From the NCBI RefSeq assembly GCF_900102795.1, contig NZ_FMWG01000005.1, forward strand, positions 186,001 through 250,000: a DNA stretch of 64,000 nucleotides, given 5' to 3'. A program made the translations under genes and the position numbers. This document shows positions 26,029-33,652 of the stretch, piece by piece (position 1 is the first letter of the stretch; each line of letters opens with the position of its first letter). The notes below the pieces were generated by a model. The model did no database searches. It was given only the letters and a program-made list of their open reading frames with translations, and was not told where the DNA came from. The stretch comes from Epibacterium ulvae (lineage in GTDB: Bacteria > Pseudomonadota > Alphaproteobacteria > Rhodobacterales > Rhodobacteraceae).

Positions 26029-26792
26029 TGCAGCCTATATTGGAAATACGCAATCTAGCACTGGGCTACCCAGATCTGACGCTGTTTCGCCAACTCTCGT
26101 TAGACCTTCATCCGGGCACAAATCTTGCCGTACTGGGCGCCAATGGATCTGGCAAAAGCACCTTTGTAAAATTACTACTAGGGCTGACCGACCCTTTGGC
26201 CGGGCGCCTGTCATGGCCCGGCGGACGTCCTCGCGAAATTGGATACCTTGCACAAATGACGGAATTTGACCGCAGGTTCCCCATGCGCGTGCGCGACCTC
26301 GCCGCCATGGGTGCATGGCGGGGCTTTGGTTTATGGTCTGGGCTCAACCGGGCAGGTCGATTAAAAGTCGAGGCCGCGCTTGACGAAGCAGGTGTCGCTG
26401 ACATTGCAGACCGCCCCTTACACACCCTCTCTGGAGGTCAGCTACAACGCACTCTCTTTGCCCGCGTCATTTTACAGGACGCGCCGGTGATCTTGCTGGA
26501 TGAGCCCTTCACCGCAGTTGACCAGACAACCGAGGCGCATCTGCTATCAATTATCGACCGCTGGCGCAGCGAAGGGCGTGCCATAGTGCTGGTGGTACAT
26601 GATCTTTCATCCGTTCTGGATCATTGCAGCCATGCTTTGCTACTGGGCGGCGGTTTAGCAAGCTACGGCACAGTAGACGATGTCGTCATACCTAGGCGTC
26701 TTGTTGCCCAAAAATACATGTCAGAAAGCCAAGCCGCGTGGATGTTTCGCAGCGGCCACGCCCAGACCCCTACCGGAGCAACACATGTTTGA
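26028..26792 (+). CDS. Metal ABC transporter ATP-binding protein (ZnuC-like)
   Basis: A 254-residue ATPase of the zinc/manganese (A-1) family. Walker A GANGSGKST near residue 37, signature LSGGQLQRTLFAR near 136-148, Walker B VILLDEPFTAVDQ near 155-167, and H-loop VVHDLSSV near 190. The start at 26028 (MQPILEIRNLALGYPDL) overlaps the stop of the 42-residue ORF. The longer frame from 26001 is the coupled ORF's territory. It overlaps the permease gene by eight bases. Placement behind a cobalamin riboswitch suggests cobalt rather than zinc. Confidence 0.93.
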   Translation: MQPILEIRNLALGYPDLTLFRQLSLDLHPGTNLAVLGANGSGKSTFVKLLLGLTDPLAGRLSWPGGRPREIGYLAQMTEFDRRFPMRVRDLAAMGAWRGFGLWSGLNRAGRLKVEAALDEAGVADIADRPLHTLSGGQLQRTLFARVILQDAPVILLDEPFTAVDQTTEAHLLSIIDRWRSEGRAIVLVVHDLSSVLDHCSHALLLGGGLASYGTVDDVVIPRRLVAQKYMSESQAAWMFRSGHAQTPTGATHV

Positions 26793-27690
26793 TATTCTTA
26801 ACGAAATGTGGGGCTACGCGTTCATGCGCCGCGCATTCATTGCAACCACAGTCTTGTCCGCCTCTGTCACACCAGTTGGGGCTTTTCTCGTCTTACGCCG
26901 CCTCTCTCTCGCAGGAGAGGCCATGGCACATGCGATAACGCCGGGCATCGTCATTGGTTTTGTCACCGCGGGACTATCTGTCATTTCACTGCTGGTCGGT
27001 GGTCTCATCGCTGGAGTAGGTGTCGCCATTCTAACGGCATTGCTGGCCCGAAAGACGATCTTACGCAGCGATGCGAGCCTTGCCTCGCTCTATCTGATCG
27101 CTTTGGCTGCAGGAATTTTCATATTGTCCGCCGCAGGATCTGCTGTCCCTCTTAAAAGCTTTCTGTTTGGGTCGATCTTAGGAATTGACGACGCATCCAT
27201 GCTTTTGGTTGGCTGCGTCGCAACCGTTACCCTAGTGCTGTTTGCCATACTGTTGCGCCCTTTAATTGTCAGCACATGTGATCCTGTTTTCTTTGAAGCC
27301 CAGACAGCGCGCCCCTGGCTCATTGAACAGGGCTTTATGCTGCTCTTGGTTTTAAATCTTTTGGCAGCCTTCAAAACGCTTGGCACATTAATGGCCGTGG
27401 GGCTGATGATCTTACCCGCAACGGCTGCACGTTACTGGGCCAAGACCATTACACAGCAGCTGTTGCTTGGCTTTGTCTTTACCCTTCTTAGCTGTTGGAC
27501 TGGGCTCACACTGTCATACGTCTTTCCCGACACCCCATCTGGGCCTGCCATTGTTCTGGTCGCAGGTGGTTTATTCATCTTTTCCGCAGCCTTCGGCCCA
27601 ATGGGATTTGCTCTAAGACTGCGCAGATCCGCGGTTAAATCACCCCCTTCCCTCTCATCAAATCAAGTGAAAGAAAGACCTCAACAATGA
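26785..27690 (+). CDS. Metal ABC transporter permease (ZnuB-like)
   Basis: A 301-residue inner-membrane protein of the ABC-3 family with about eight hydrophobic spans. The start region MFDILNEMWGYAFMRRAFIATTVLSASVTPVGAFLVLRRLSLAGEAMAHAITPGI is typical: the LSLAGEAMAHAITPG loop is the conserved metal-family segment near residues 39-53. GLMILPATAARYWA near 212 is the ATPase-contact helix. It starts eight bases inside the ATPase gene and overlaps the binding-protein gene by four bases. Confidence 0.92.
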   Translation: MFDILNEMWGYAFMRRAFIATTVLSASVTPVGAFLVLRRLSLAGEAMAHAITPGIVIGFVTAGLSVISLLVGGLIAGVGVAILTALLARKTILRSDASLASLYLIALAAGIFILSAAGSAVPLKSFLFGSILGIDDASMLLVGCVATVTLVLFAILLRPLIVSTCDPVFFEAQTARPWLIEQGFMLLLVLNLLAAFKTLGTLMAVGLMILPATAARYWAKTITQQLLLGFVFTLLSCWTGLTLSYVFPDTPSGPAIVLVAGGLFIFSAAFGPMGFALRLRRSAVKSPPSLSSNQVKERPQQ

Positions 27691-28580
27691 CTCCAAAACT
27701 CACCCCTGCCCTGCTGACCAGCGCCCTTCTGGGACTGTCTGCCTTTCCAGCTTCCGCGCATGACATGAAAATTGTCGCGAGTTTCTCAATCCTGGGTGAC
27801 ATGGTCCAAGAAGTTGTTGGCGATTTAGCAAAAGTACAAACCATCGTCGGCCCTGATGCAGACGCACATGTCTATCAACCCTCTGTGGCAGATGCACGCG
27901 CGGTGGCTGAAGCGGATATTATCTTTGTGAACGGTCTTGGCTTTGAAACCTGGTCTGACACGCTCATCGCGGAAGCTGGTACCAAGGCTTCCGTCAACGT
28001 AGCGACAACCGGCATCACTCCGGTTCTGGTTGAGGGCGAAACAGATCCACATGCCTGGAACTCATTGCTCAACGGCGTGACCTATGTGCAAAACATCACC
28101 CAAGTGATGATCTCCAACATGCCAGACCATGCAGAAGAACTGCAGACCAATGCGGACAGCTACATCGCAAAGCTTGAAGCACTAGATGCAGAAACGCGCA
28201 CCGCGCTGGGTCAACTGCCCGCAGGGCACCGCACAGTCGTCACCGCACATGATGCCTTTGGATATCTTGCTGACGCCTATGACCTGACTTTCCTCGCACC
28301 GGTTGGCATTGATACCGAAGCAGAACCTTCAGCCCGTGATCTTGCTGTGTTGATAGACCAGCTGAAATCTCAGGGGGCTGCCGCGCTATTTGTAGAGAAC
28401 ATTACAAGCCCCGCCCTGGTCTCTCAAATCGCAGAGGAAACCGGCATCAAGATCGGCGGTCGCCTGTTCTCAGACGCGCTTTCGGAACGTGGTGGCCCTG
28501 CAACAAGCTATCTGGCCATGTTCCAGCACAATCTAGACACTCTTATTACAGCTTTGAACAAGAGCCACTCAGGCTCTTAA
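27687..28580 (+). CDS. Metal ABC transporter substrate-binding protein (ZnuA/PsaA-like)
   Basis: A 297-residue cluster A-I binding protein with a signal peptide MTPKLTPALLTSALLGLSAFPASA cut before HDMK. Likely metal ligands: His in GPDADAHVYQPS (near 60), His in TDPHAWNS (near 122), His in VTAHDAFGYLA (near 187) and Asp in RLFSDALSE (near 263). It has no His-rich loop of the kind zinc-type ZnuA proteins often carry. The metal cannot be assigned from these residues, but the cobalamin riboswitch at the operon head points to cobalt. Confidence 0.92.
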   Translation: MTPKLTPALLTSALLGLSAFPASAHDMKIVASFSILGDMVQEVVGDLAKVQTIVGPDADAHVYQPSVADARAVAEADIIFVNGLGFETWSDTLIAEAGTKASVNVATTGITPVLVEGETDPHAWNSLLNGVTYVQNITQVMISNMPDHAEELQTNADSYIAKLEALDAETRTALGQLPAGHRTVVTAHDAFGYLADAYDLTFLAPVGIDTEAEPSARDLAVLIDQLKSQGAAALFVENITSPALVSQIAEETGIKIGGRLFSDALSERGGPATSYLAMFQHNLDTLITALNKSHSGS

Positions 28581-28727
28581 TTCCGATAGGCAATGTCTGA
28601 TTGGTTCTTAACGCGCCAATCAGACATCAAATCACACAAGTTTTCGACATAGAATTAACCAACTCATTGCAAAACATGTCGCTCAACATTGAGCGGCATA
28701 ATTTAACCATTCAAAAGCAATGAAAAG

Positions 28728-28804
28728 TGGTACCACCTCCCCGGCTCGAACGGGGGACCTCCTGATCCACAATCAGGCGCTCTAACCTACTGAGCTAAGG
28801 CGGC
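28728..28804 (-). tRNA. tRNA-His (GTG)
   Basis: Minus-strand cloverleaf: acceptor gccgcct/aggtggt, anticodon GTG in ctgattgtggatcag, T-loop gttcgagcc, A73 and an encoded CCA. The base before position 1 is T, so no G-1 is encoded, and the discriminator is A rather than C. This is the pattern known for alphaproteobacterial tRNA-His, whose HisRS does not need G-1. Confidence 0.95.
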
Positions 28805-29004
28805 ACTGGGGGCGATTTACCGGAGCACCGGACGAAGCGCAAGAGCAGAATAGACAAGTTTTTGCTCGAAGCCAAAAAATTTTTATTTTTTCGAACTCAC
28901 AGAAAACCATACGCGTTTCCTCCTGCCTGTGCTGCTGCTATCTTGTAATCCAGCGCGCAGCAGGCTAGCAGCGGCGCAGCTTTCTTGCGACAGCGGAGAC
29001 AGAG

Positions 29005-29193
29005 ATGAGCATCAATACTGAACGTGATCTTGAAGCAAACCTGCAGATTGGCCCAACGGACCATGGCATGGTGCGTCTGTTCATTGACGCAGGTGAGATT
29101 GAAATCCCAATGGACTTTGATCCAGAAGAGGCCGAAGAAATCGCGGATGAAATTCGCGCGGCAGCTCAAGCGGCGCGGGGCGTCGCACGCTAA
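29005..29193 (+). CDS. DUF6324 family small protein
   Basis: A 62-residue acidic protein: MSINTERDLEANLQIGPTDHGMVRLF, then a helix-rich tail with FDPEEAEEIADEIRAAAQAAR. I place it in DUF6324, a short family found in Rhodobacterales with no known role. A ggagacagag purine stretch lies just before the ATG. It converges with mmcB, with eight bases between stops. Confidence 0.78.
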   Translation: MSINTERDLEANLQIGPTDHGMVRLFIDAGEIEIPMDFDPEEAEEIADEIRAAAQAARGVAR

Positions 29194-29201
29194 GCAAAAA
29201 A

Positions 29202-29651
29202 TCAGCTGCTGCGCCCTATCTGCTCATCCTCAAGACGCGCAAGGCGCAGCGCCGCATCCGTGGCAAATTTTTGCGTCAGCTTTTTGCGCCGGGCAGGCGC
29301 AAGCTTTGCCTCAGGTGCCATCGTGACAATCTCACCACCATATGCATCAGCCAGCAAAAGACCTGTATCTGCCGGAAGTATCTCTGTTGGGAAATCAAGG
29401 TCAACAGCCCAGAAAAAACGGTCACACCACTCCAGATAGCCCTGCCACTTTTGGTCGCCGGTAAAATCAGCCCGGCAGGATTTGCATTCGATCACCCATA
29501 GCTGCCCTTTGGGGCCAAGCGCCATAACATCAACACGTAACCCACGTGTCGGAGTGAATTCTTTGAGCGTGGCGAATCCTAAGCTGAAAAGGCAGCGCGA
29601 CACGCCACGTGCCAGCAATTGCCCTGGCTGGAGGAGATGTTGATCTTGCAT
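29202..29651 (-). CDS. mmcB: MmcB family DNA repair protein
   Basis: A 149-residue protein of the MmcB (DUF1052) family, a restriction-endonuclease-like fold named for mitomycin C resistance in Caulobacter. PD-(D/E)xK-type residues are visible as RVDVMALGPKGQLWVIECKS (Asp near 40, Glu-x-Lys near 52-54), followed by DFTGDQKWQGYLEWCDRFFWAV, typical of the family. Start at 29651 (MQDQHLLQPGQLLARG); the longer frame from 29702 has a Cys-rich unlikely extension. The gene is probably part of the DNA damage response; no LexA box was checked in detail. Confidence 0.85.
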   Translation of the reverse strand: MQDQHLLQPGQLLARGVSRCLFSLGFATLKEFTPTRGLRVDVMALGPKGQLWVIECKSCRADFTGDQKWQGYLEWCDRFFWAVDLDFPTEILPADTGLLLADAYGGEIVTMAPEAKLAPARRKKLTQKFATDAALRLARLEDEQIGRSS

Positions 29652-29702
29652 ATGAGCATTGTGAACATTTATGGAACATCTGCAAGTCTCTTGGCGTGAC
29701 AC

Positions 29703-30130
29703 CCCAAGGCCTGCAACCTTACTTTCGCCCCCTTGCAGATCCGAGTCGACGCAATAATCTACCTACCTAATGGCCGTTCCCGACCGCGCGTAACTGCGCT
29801 TAGAACACTACGATCTTCGTCAAGAGACTACCCGATTTGATCTGTTTCTCGCACTCGAAACGAACTGGGACAGCCATTTCAATGCGTTGCGCAACACAAT
29901 TCAGCCAAGCATCGCAGCCTGCCCCCTTGTCAGCCCATCAGCAAAGCCTTAGGTAAGCCCTCGGCGGGTTCTGCCCTTCACGTGATTAGCAGCATTCCAG
30001 TGGCCTTAAGCAATTCCGAGGGAGCTGGCTCTGTTTGGGTCCTGGCCTGATTATCTGGCACCCACCTGTACATACAGGTCCTCGGGAATCAAAGCAGCAC
30101 GGTTGCCTGGTGGTCCCGCCGCCTCCAGAA
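29703..30130. other. Gene-poor stretch with inverted repeats
   Basis: About 430 bases with no complete gene. A large inverted repeat joins attccgagg (about 30025) with cctcgggaat (about 30082); inside are a palindrome cctgtacatacagg and a weaker gggt/accc pair. A protein-like run with TRFDLFLALETNWDSH is open on the plus strand near 29800-29950 but lacks a start. It may be a structured RNA or a decayed element. I saw no RNase P, tmRNA, 6S or SRP RNA signatures. Confidence 0.3.
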
Positions 30131-30158
30131 AACAAAAAACCGCCCCGAATGGAGCGGC
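30131..30158 (-). terminator. Rho-independent terminator after the 47-residue ORF
   Basis: On the minus strand, gccgctcc pairs with ggggcggt around attc, followed by a six-base T-run (plus-strand A-run at 30134-30139). It lies 25 bases after the stop of the small ORF. Confidence 0.85.
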
Positions 30159-30182
30159 TTACGTATTGAGCTTTATAAGCTG

Positions 30183-30326
30183 TTAGCGCATGGCCCTACG
30201 ACGCTGTGCATCTTGCCGCCCTTTCGTGGACTGCCGAACCTGCACAGGCTGCAGTTTTACAAACCCAAGTGACAATGCAAGGCGCATTGCTATATCCGCA
30301 GCTTCCTGTTTCAGCTTATCAAACAT
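30183..30326 (-). CDS. 47-residue basic small protein
   Basis: ATG at 30326 with ggagga 3 bases further upstream of the spacer (gaggatccc-ATG), stop TAA at 30183, and its own terminator 25 bases later. The peptide begins MFDKLKQEAADIAMRLALSLGFVKL, an amphipathic helix, and ends in a very basic tail GRQDAQRRRAMR. It is too short for most gene callers and I do not recognise a family. The clean start, stop and terminator make it credible as a gene. A role in RNA binding or at the membrane is only a guess. Confidence 0.6.
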   Translation of the reverse strand: MFDKLKQEAADIAMRLALSLGFVKLQPVQVRQSTKGRQDAQRRRAMR

Positions 30327-30472
30327 GGGATCCTCCAAAATTCCGAATTCTACTGTAACACGGAGATCAAAGGCGTCCAGTGCTTCTACAATAACATAGG
30401 AAAAAATCCGCTCTTATCGCTGCATGAATTTTACGCACGAACACCGAGCACAAAACACGCAGCGTTAACATC

Positions 30473-30497
30473 AAAAAGCGCAGGCCAAAGCCCGCGC
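30473..30497 (-). terminator. Rho-independent terminator after nusB
   Basis: gcgcaggc (30478-30485) pairs with gcccgcgc (30490-30497) around four bases. On the minus strand five Ts follow. It ends the rib-nusB transcript 32 bases after the nusB stop. Confidence 0.85.
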
Positions 30498-30528
30498 CCT
30501 TGCTTGTGCAACACTTCACCTGCGATAT

Positions 30529-31020
30529 TTAAAATGCGTCGGGGCAAGCTTCGCGAGCAATATGGTCCAGAACAGCATTGACAAACTTTGCCTCTTTCCC
30601 ATCAGGAAAGAACGCCTTTGCCACATCGACAAATTCCACGATAACGACCTTGGGTGGGGTTTTTCCCAGCACAAATTCAGCGCCAGCCGCCCGGAAAAGC
30701 GCCCGCAGTGTGGGGTCAATTCGGGCGATAGGCCATTTTGCAACCAGCGCCCGATCCGTCATTTGGTCAATCTTCGCTTGCTGGTTCACCGCCTCGCGGA
30801 CGACAGAGCGAAACAGCTTAGGCTCACCTTCCGCCATTTCATCCTCTTCATAGACAGCCCCAAATCGGTGATCCTCAAATTCGACAATGACTTTGTCAAA
30901 GGTCAGGTCGCTTTGCTCCATCTGGAACAGAGCCTGCACAGCAAAAAGCCGCGCAGCGGATCGCATCTTATGTTTGTCAGTGCCAGTCTTGGCACTCTTG
31001 GGGCTATCTGAAGGTGTCAT
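30529..31020 (-). CDS. nusB: Transcription antitermination protein NusB
   Basis: All-helical NusB of 163 residues. With NusE (S10) it binds boxA RNA and supports rRNA antitermination. Motifs: KHKMRSAARLFAVQALFQMEQS near residues 16-37, and the C-terminal AEFVLGKTPPKVVIVEFVDVAKAFFPDGKEAKFVNAVLDHIARE, which is the usual NusB end. The N-terminal ten or so residues are extra and polar. It overlaps ribH by four bases and is the last gene of the riboflavin operon. Confidence 0.95.
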   Translation of the reverse strand: MTPSDSPKSAKTGTDKHKMRSAARLFAVQALFQMEQSDLTFDKVIVEFEDHRFGAVYEEDEMAEGEPKLFRSVVREAVNQQAKIDQMTDRALVAKWPIARIDPTLRALFRAAGAEFVLGKTPPKVVIVEFVDVAKAFFPDGKEAKFVNAVLDHIAREACPDAF

Positions 31021-31568
31021 GCAGTGCTGGGTCCGTTATCTGTGGCGGCCAGTTTGATGGCCTCTGAGGGGGCCTTAAAGCCAACCCCCTTCGTCTGGTC
31101 GCCCCACTTACGCGTCAGCGCAATCAGATGCAAGGCCGCAGCGGCCGCCCCGGCACCTTTGTTTTGCTCAGCCGGATCTGCACGCACCTCAGCCTGCGCA
31201 CGATTTTCAACTGTCAAAATCCCATTACCGATACAAAGCCCCTGCAGGCCCAGCAGCTGAATCGCACGACTGCTGTCGTTGCACACAGTATCATAATGGG
31301 TGGTTTCCCCCCGGATCACACAACCAAGCGCAACATAACCATCAAAGTTTGAGCCGCGATCAGAGATCGCGATTGCAGTTGGTATCTCCAACGCGCCGGG
31401 GACTTCAATCACCTCATAGGTTGCACCCGCTGCCTCGATTTCAGCCGCTGCGCCTGCAATCATATTGTCGGCAATATCTTTGTAATACGGCGAGACAACA
31501 ATCAGCAGCTTTGCCGGAGCCGCTAATTCAGGGCGGGGCAAGATATAGTGGGTTTCAGTTCCGGCCAT
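31017..31568 (-). CDS. ribH: 6,7-dimethyl-8-ribityllumazine synthase
   Basis: Lumazine synthase of 183 residues that joins the pyrimidine and dihydroxybutanone phosphate substrates before riboflavin synthase acts. Motifs: LLIVVSPYYKDIADNMIAGAAAEIE near residue 22-46, VPGALEIPTAIA near 58, GCVIRGETTHYDTV near 83-96 with the catalytic His, and GILTVENRAQAEVRADP near 117. At 183 residues it is slightly longer than usual because of its tail. It starts one base after ribB and overlaps nusB by four bases. Confidence 0.96.
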   Translation of the reverse strand: MAGTETHYILPRPELAAPAKLLIVVSPYYKDIADNMIAGAAAEIEAAGATYEVIEVPGALEIPTAIAISDRGSNFDGYVALGCVIRGETTHYDTVCNDSSRAIQLLGLQGLCIGNGILTVENRAQAEVRADPAEQNKGAGAAAAALHLIALTRKWGDQTKGVGFKAPSEAIKLAATDNGPSTA

Positions 31569-31569
31569 A

Positions 31570-32691
31570 TTACGCGTCCTTCATAATCGGGTGGGTGCCA
31601 GTAATCTCAAGACCAAAAGCATCTAAACCAAGATAAGTCGTTTCAGGAGAATCCGTCAGTAGGATCAGCTGATTAAGCCCCAGTTTTGCAAGAATTTGCG
31701 CACCAAGCCCGGTTTGCTTGATCGTGCGCGGCCCTTCGTCTCCTGCTGCAAACAAAGCCGAATGCGGCATTCTAAGCAGACAAACAAGCCCACGCCCCTC
31801 TTGCCCGATGATTTCCATGGCTTTCGCCAGCTCACCTGCAGGTTTGGGGCCGAGGCCCAACAAATCTGACGCTTCATGCAGCGCGTGTGTCCGCACCATC
31901 ACTGGTGCGTCTGTCGAGATATCACCTTTGATCAACACCACATGTTCAATACCGTGAGTCTGATCCGTAAAAATTCGCATATCCCAATCACCACCATAGG
32001 CCGAAACAACTGCCTCGCGCTTGGTTTCGGTGATCAAATTGTCATTGCGTGAGCGATAAGCAATCAAATCACTGATTGTGCCGATTTTAAGCCCATGCTT
32101 TGCACCAAAAGCCACAAGCTCTGGAAGCCGCGCCATTGTTCCATCTTCCTGCATGATCTCGCAAATCACGCCAGAAGGATTTAGGCCAGCCAGCTTTGAA
32201 ATATCAACAGCCGCCTCTGTGTGCCCCGCACGGACCAATACACCGCCGCTTTTTGCGCGAAGGGGAAAGATATGACCAGGCGTTGCGATATCTGCGCTCG
32301 TCTTGTCAGGGTCAATTGCGGCCGCCACGGTCAGTGCACGGTCGCCTGCGGAGATCCCCGTAGATACGCCTTCTCGGGCTTCGATCGAGACGGTAAACGC
32401 AGTTTCGTGCCGCGAAGAATTGTTCACCGCCATCATCGGCAGCTCAAGCGCGTCAACACGTTCTGGCGTCATCGGCAAGCAAATCAAACCCCGCCCGTAA
32501 GTCGCCATAAAGTTGATCGCGTCTGCATCCGCAAATTCGGCAGGGATCACCAGATCACCTTCATTCTCGCGATCCTCATGATCCACAAGGATAAACATGC
32601 GACCTTGGCGAGCCTCTTCAATGATCTCTTCAATAGGGCTGATCGCCGCCCTGAGGCCTTGCTCGACCGGCCCTGGGGTTTCAAAGCTCAT
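31570..32691 (-). CDS. ribB: 3,4-dihydroxy-2-butanone-4-phosphate synthase with degenerate GTP cyclohydrolase II domain
   Basis: A 373-residue RibBA-shaped protein. The N-terminal RibB half (residues 20-225) is intact: VDHEDRENEGDLVIPAEF with acidic ligands, RHETAFTVSIEAREGVSTGISAGDRA, and GHIFPLRAKSGGVLVRAGHTEA. The C-terminal half has the RibA fold but has lost its active site: the zinc-binding SECLTGD...RCDCG is replaced by THALHEASDLLGLGPKPAG with no Cys, and YLRQEGRG and LTNNP have become LLRMPHSA and LTDSP. It should therefore make only dihydroxybutanone phosphate, so a separate RibA must be coded elsewhere. It starts 197 bases after ribE and is next to ribH. Confidence 0.92.
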   Translation of the reverse strand: MSFETPGPVEQGLRAAISPIEEIIEEARQGRMFILVDHEDRENEGDLVIPAEFADADAINFMATYGRGLICLPMTPERVDALELPMMAVNNSSRHETAFTVSIEAREGVSTGISAGDRALTVAAAIDPDKTSADIATPGHIFPLRAKSGGVLVRAGHTEAAVDISKLAGLNPSGVICEIMQEDGTMARLPELVAFGAKHGLKIGTISDLIAYRSRNDNLITETKREAVVSAYGGDWDMRIFTDQTHGIEHVVLIKGDISTDAPVMVRTHALHEASDLLGLGPKPAGELAKAMEIIGQEGRGLVCLLRMPHSALFAAGDEGPRTIKQTGLGAQILAKLGLNQLILLTDSPETTYLGLDAFGLEITGTHPIMKDA

Positions 32692-32834
32692 GTGATTAAC
32701 TCTCCCTATGCAAGAAAAGAATACTTCAAAGTATTTCGTTTATTTTAGCCGATTTCCTCGTGGCCCGGCAACGTATAGAAAAGGCATAGTCAGAAAATGT
32801 AACCTGCCTCTACAACGCTAGGCCTTATTGGAAA

Positions 32835-32858
32835 GCCACGCGCCTTTCGGCATGTGGC
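32835..32858 (-). promoter_or_regulatory. GNRA-capped hairpin in the ribE-ribB gap
   Basis: On the minus strand gccacatgcc pairs with ggcgcgtggc (with a two-base mismatch) around a gaaa loop, then ctttcc. It may be a weak terminator after ribE. The FMN riboswitch consensus was not found here or upstream of ribE. Confidence 0.35.
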
Positions 32859-32888
32859 ACGCGTTCTTAGGCGATATTTTCATACAAC

Positions 32889-33482
32889 TTACAAAGTATC
32901 CTGCAAACGCGCGACATACCGCGCCAAAGTATCGATCTCCAGATTGACCGGATCACCGACAGAGACCTCCCCCCAAGTCGTCACGTCTTTTGTGTGCGGG
33001 ATAAAATTGATGCCGAATTTCTGGCCCTCAACTTCATTGACTGTCAAAGAGGTTCCATTCAGGGCAACGGATCCCTTTGGGGCGATAAAACGCGCAAGCT
33101 CTTTGGGCGCTTCAAGCGTCACGCGTGTGCTGTCGCCTTCGTCGCGAATTTCAACAACAGTCGCCACCCCGTCGACGTGACCAGATACGATGTGCCCGCC
33201 CAGTTCGTCCCCAACCTTCAACGCGCGTTCCAGATTCACGCGTTTTCCAACCTGCCAGCCGTCATGTCCCAAGTTGGTTTTTGAAAGTGTCTCGGCAGAG
33301 ATCTGTACATCGTACCAATCAGGTCCAAGATCCACCACAGTCAGACAAACCCCATCCGAAGCAATGGAGGCCCCCATATCGATCCCTTGGGTGTCATACG
33401 CCGTTTTGATCCGCGCCCGCAAATCACCCTGCTGCTCCAATTCGGTGATCACACCAACGTCTGTGATAATGCCAGTGAACAT
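32889..33482 (-). CDS. ribE: Riboflavin synthase alpha subunit
   Basis: Riboflavin synthase of 197 residues, which dismutates two lumazines to riboflavin. It has two lumazine-binding repeats: MFTGIITDVGVI at the start with ASIASDGVCLTVVD near 41-54, and HIVSGHVDGVATV near 98-110 with GSVALNGTSLTVNEVEG near 137-153. The start at 33482 is taken because MFTGII is the near-universal beginning; the 15 extra residues of the longer frame are unlike relatives. It is split from ribD by three plus-strand capsule genes. Confidence 0.95.
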   Translation of the reverse strand: MFTGIITDVGVITELEQQGDLRARIKTAYDTQGIDMGASIASDGVCLTVVDLGPDWYDVQISAETLSKTNLGHDGWQVGKRVNLERALKVGDELGGHIVSGHVDGVATVVEIRDEGDSTRVTLEAPKELARFIAPKGSVALNGTSLTVNEVEGQKFGINFIPHTKDVTTWGEVSVGDPVNLEIDTLARYVARLQDTL

Positions 33483-33652
33483 AAAAAATCCTCGCAGGCG
33501 CGCCGCTTTGTCGGCGCATGTTTTCATCTGCTCTAAGGCCTAGCGAGCCTTTTGCAATCAGGCAAGAGGCGCAAAGCCTTAGTTTTGCCGTAGTGGTTGC
33601 CTAAAACTTTCGTTAACGACTTCTGCAACCTTCTTTGCTACCGTGATGCCTC

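Noticed and set aside
29703-30130. Possible RNase P RNA, tmRNA, 6S or SRP RNA
   Set aside because: None of the conserved elements (for example the RNase P GAAAGTCCGGGC core, the SRP GGAAGGAAGCAGC segment or a tmRNA tag frame) could be found on either strand.
32692-32888. FMN riboswitch before ribB or ribE
   Set aside because: The conserved FMN aptamer segments were not seen. Only a single GNRA hairpin is present.
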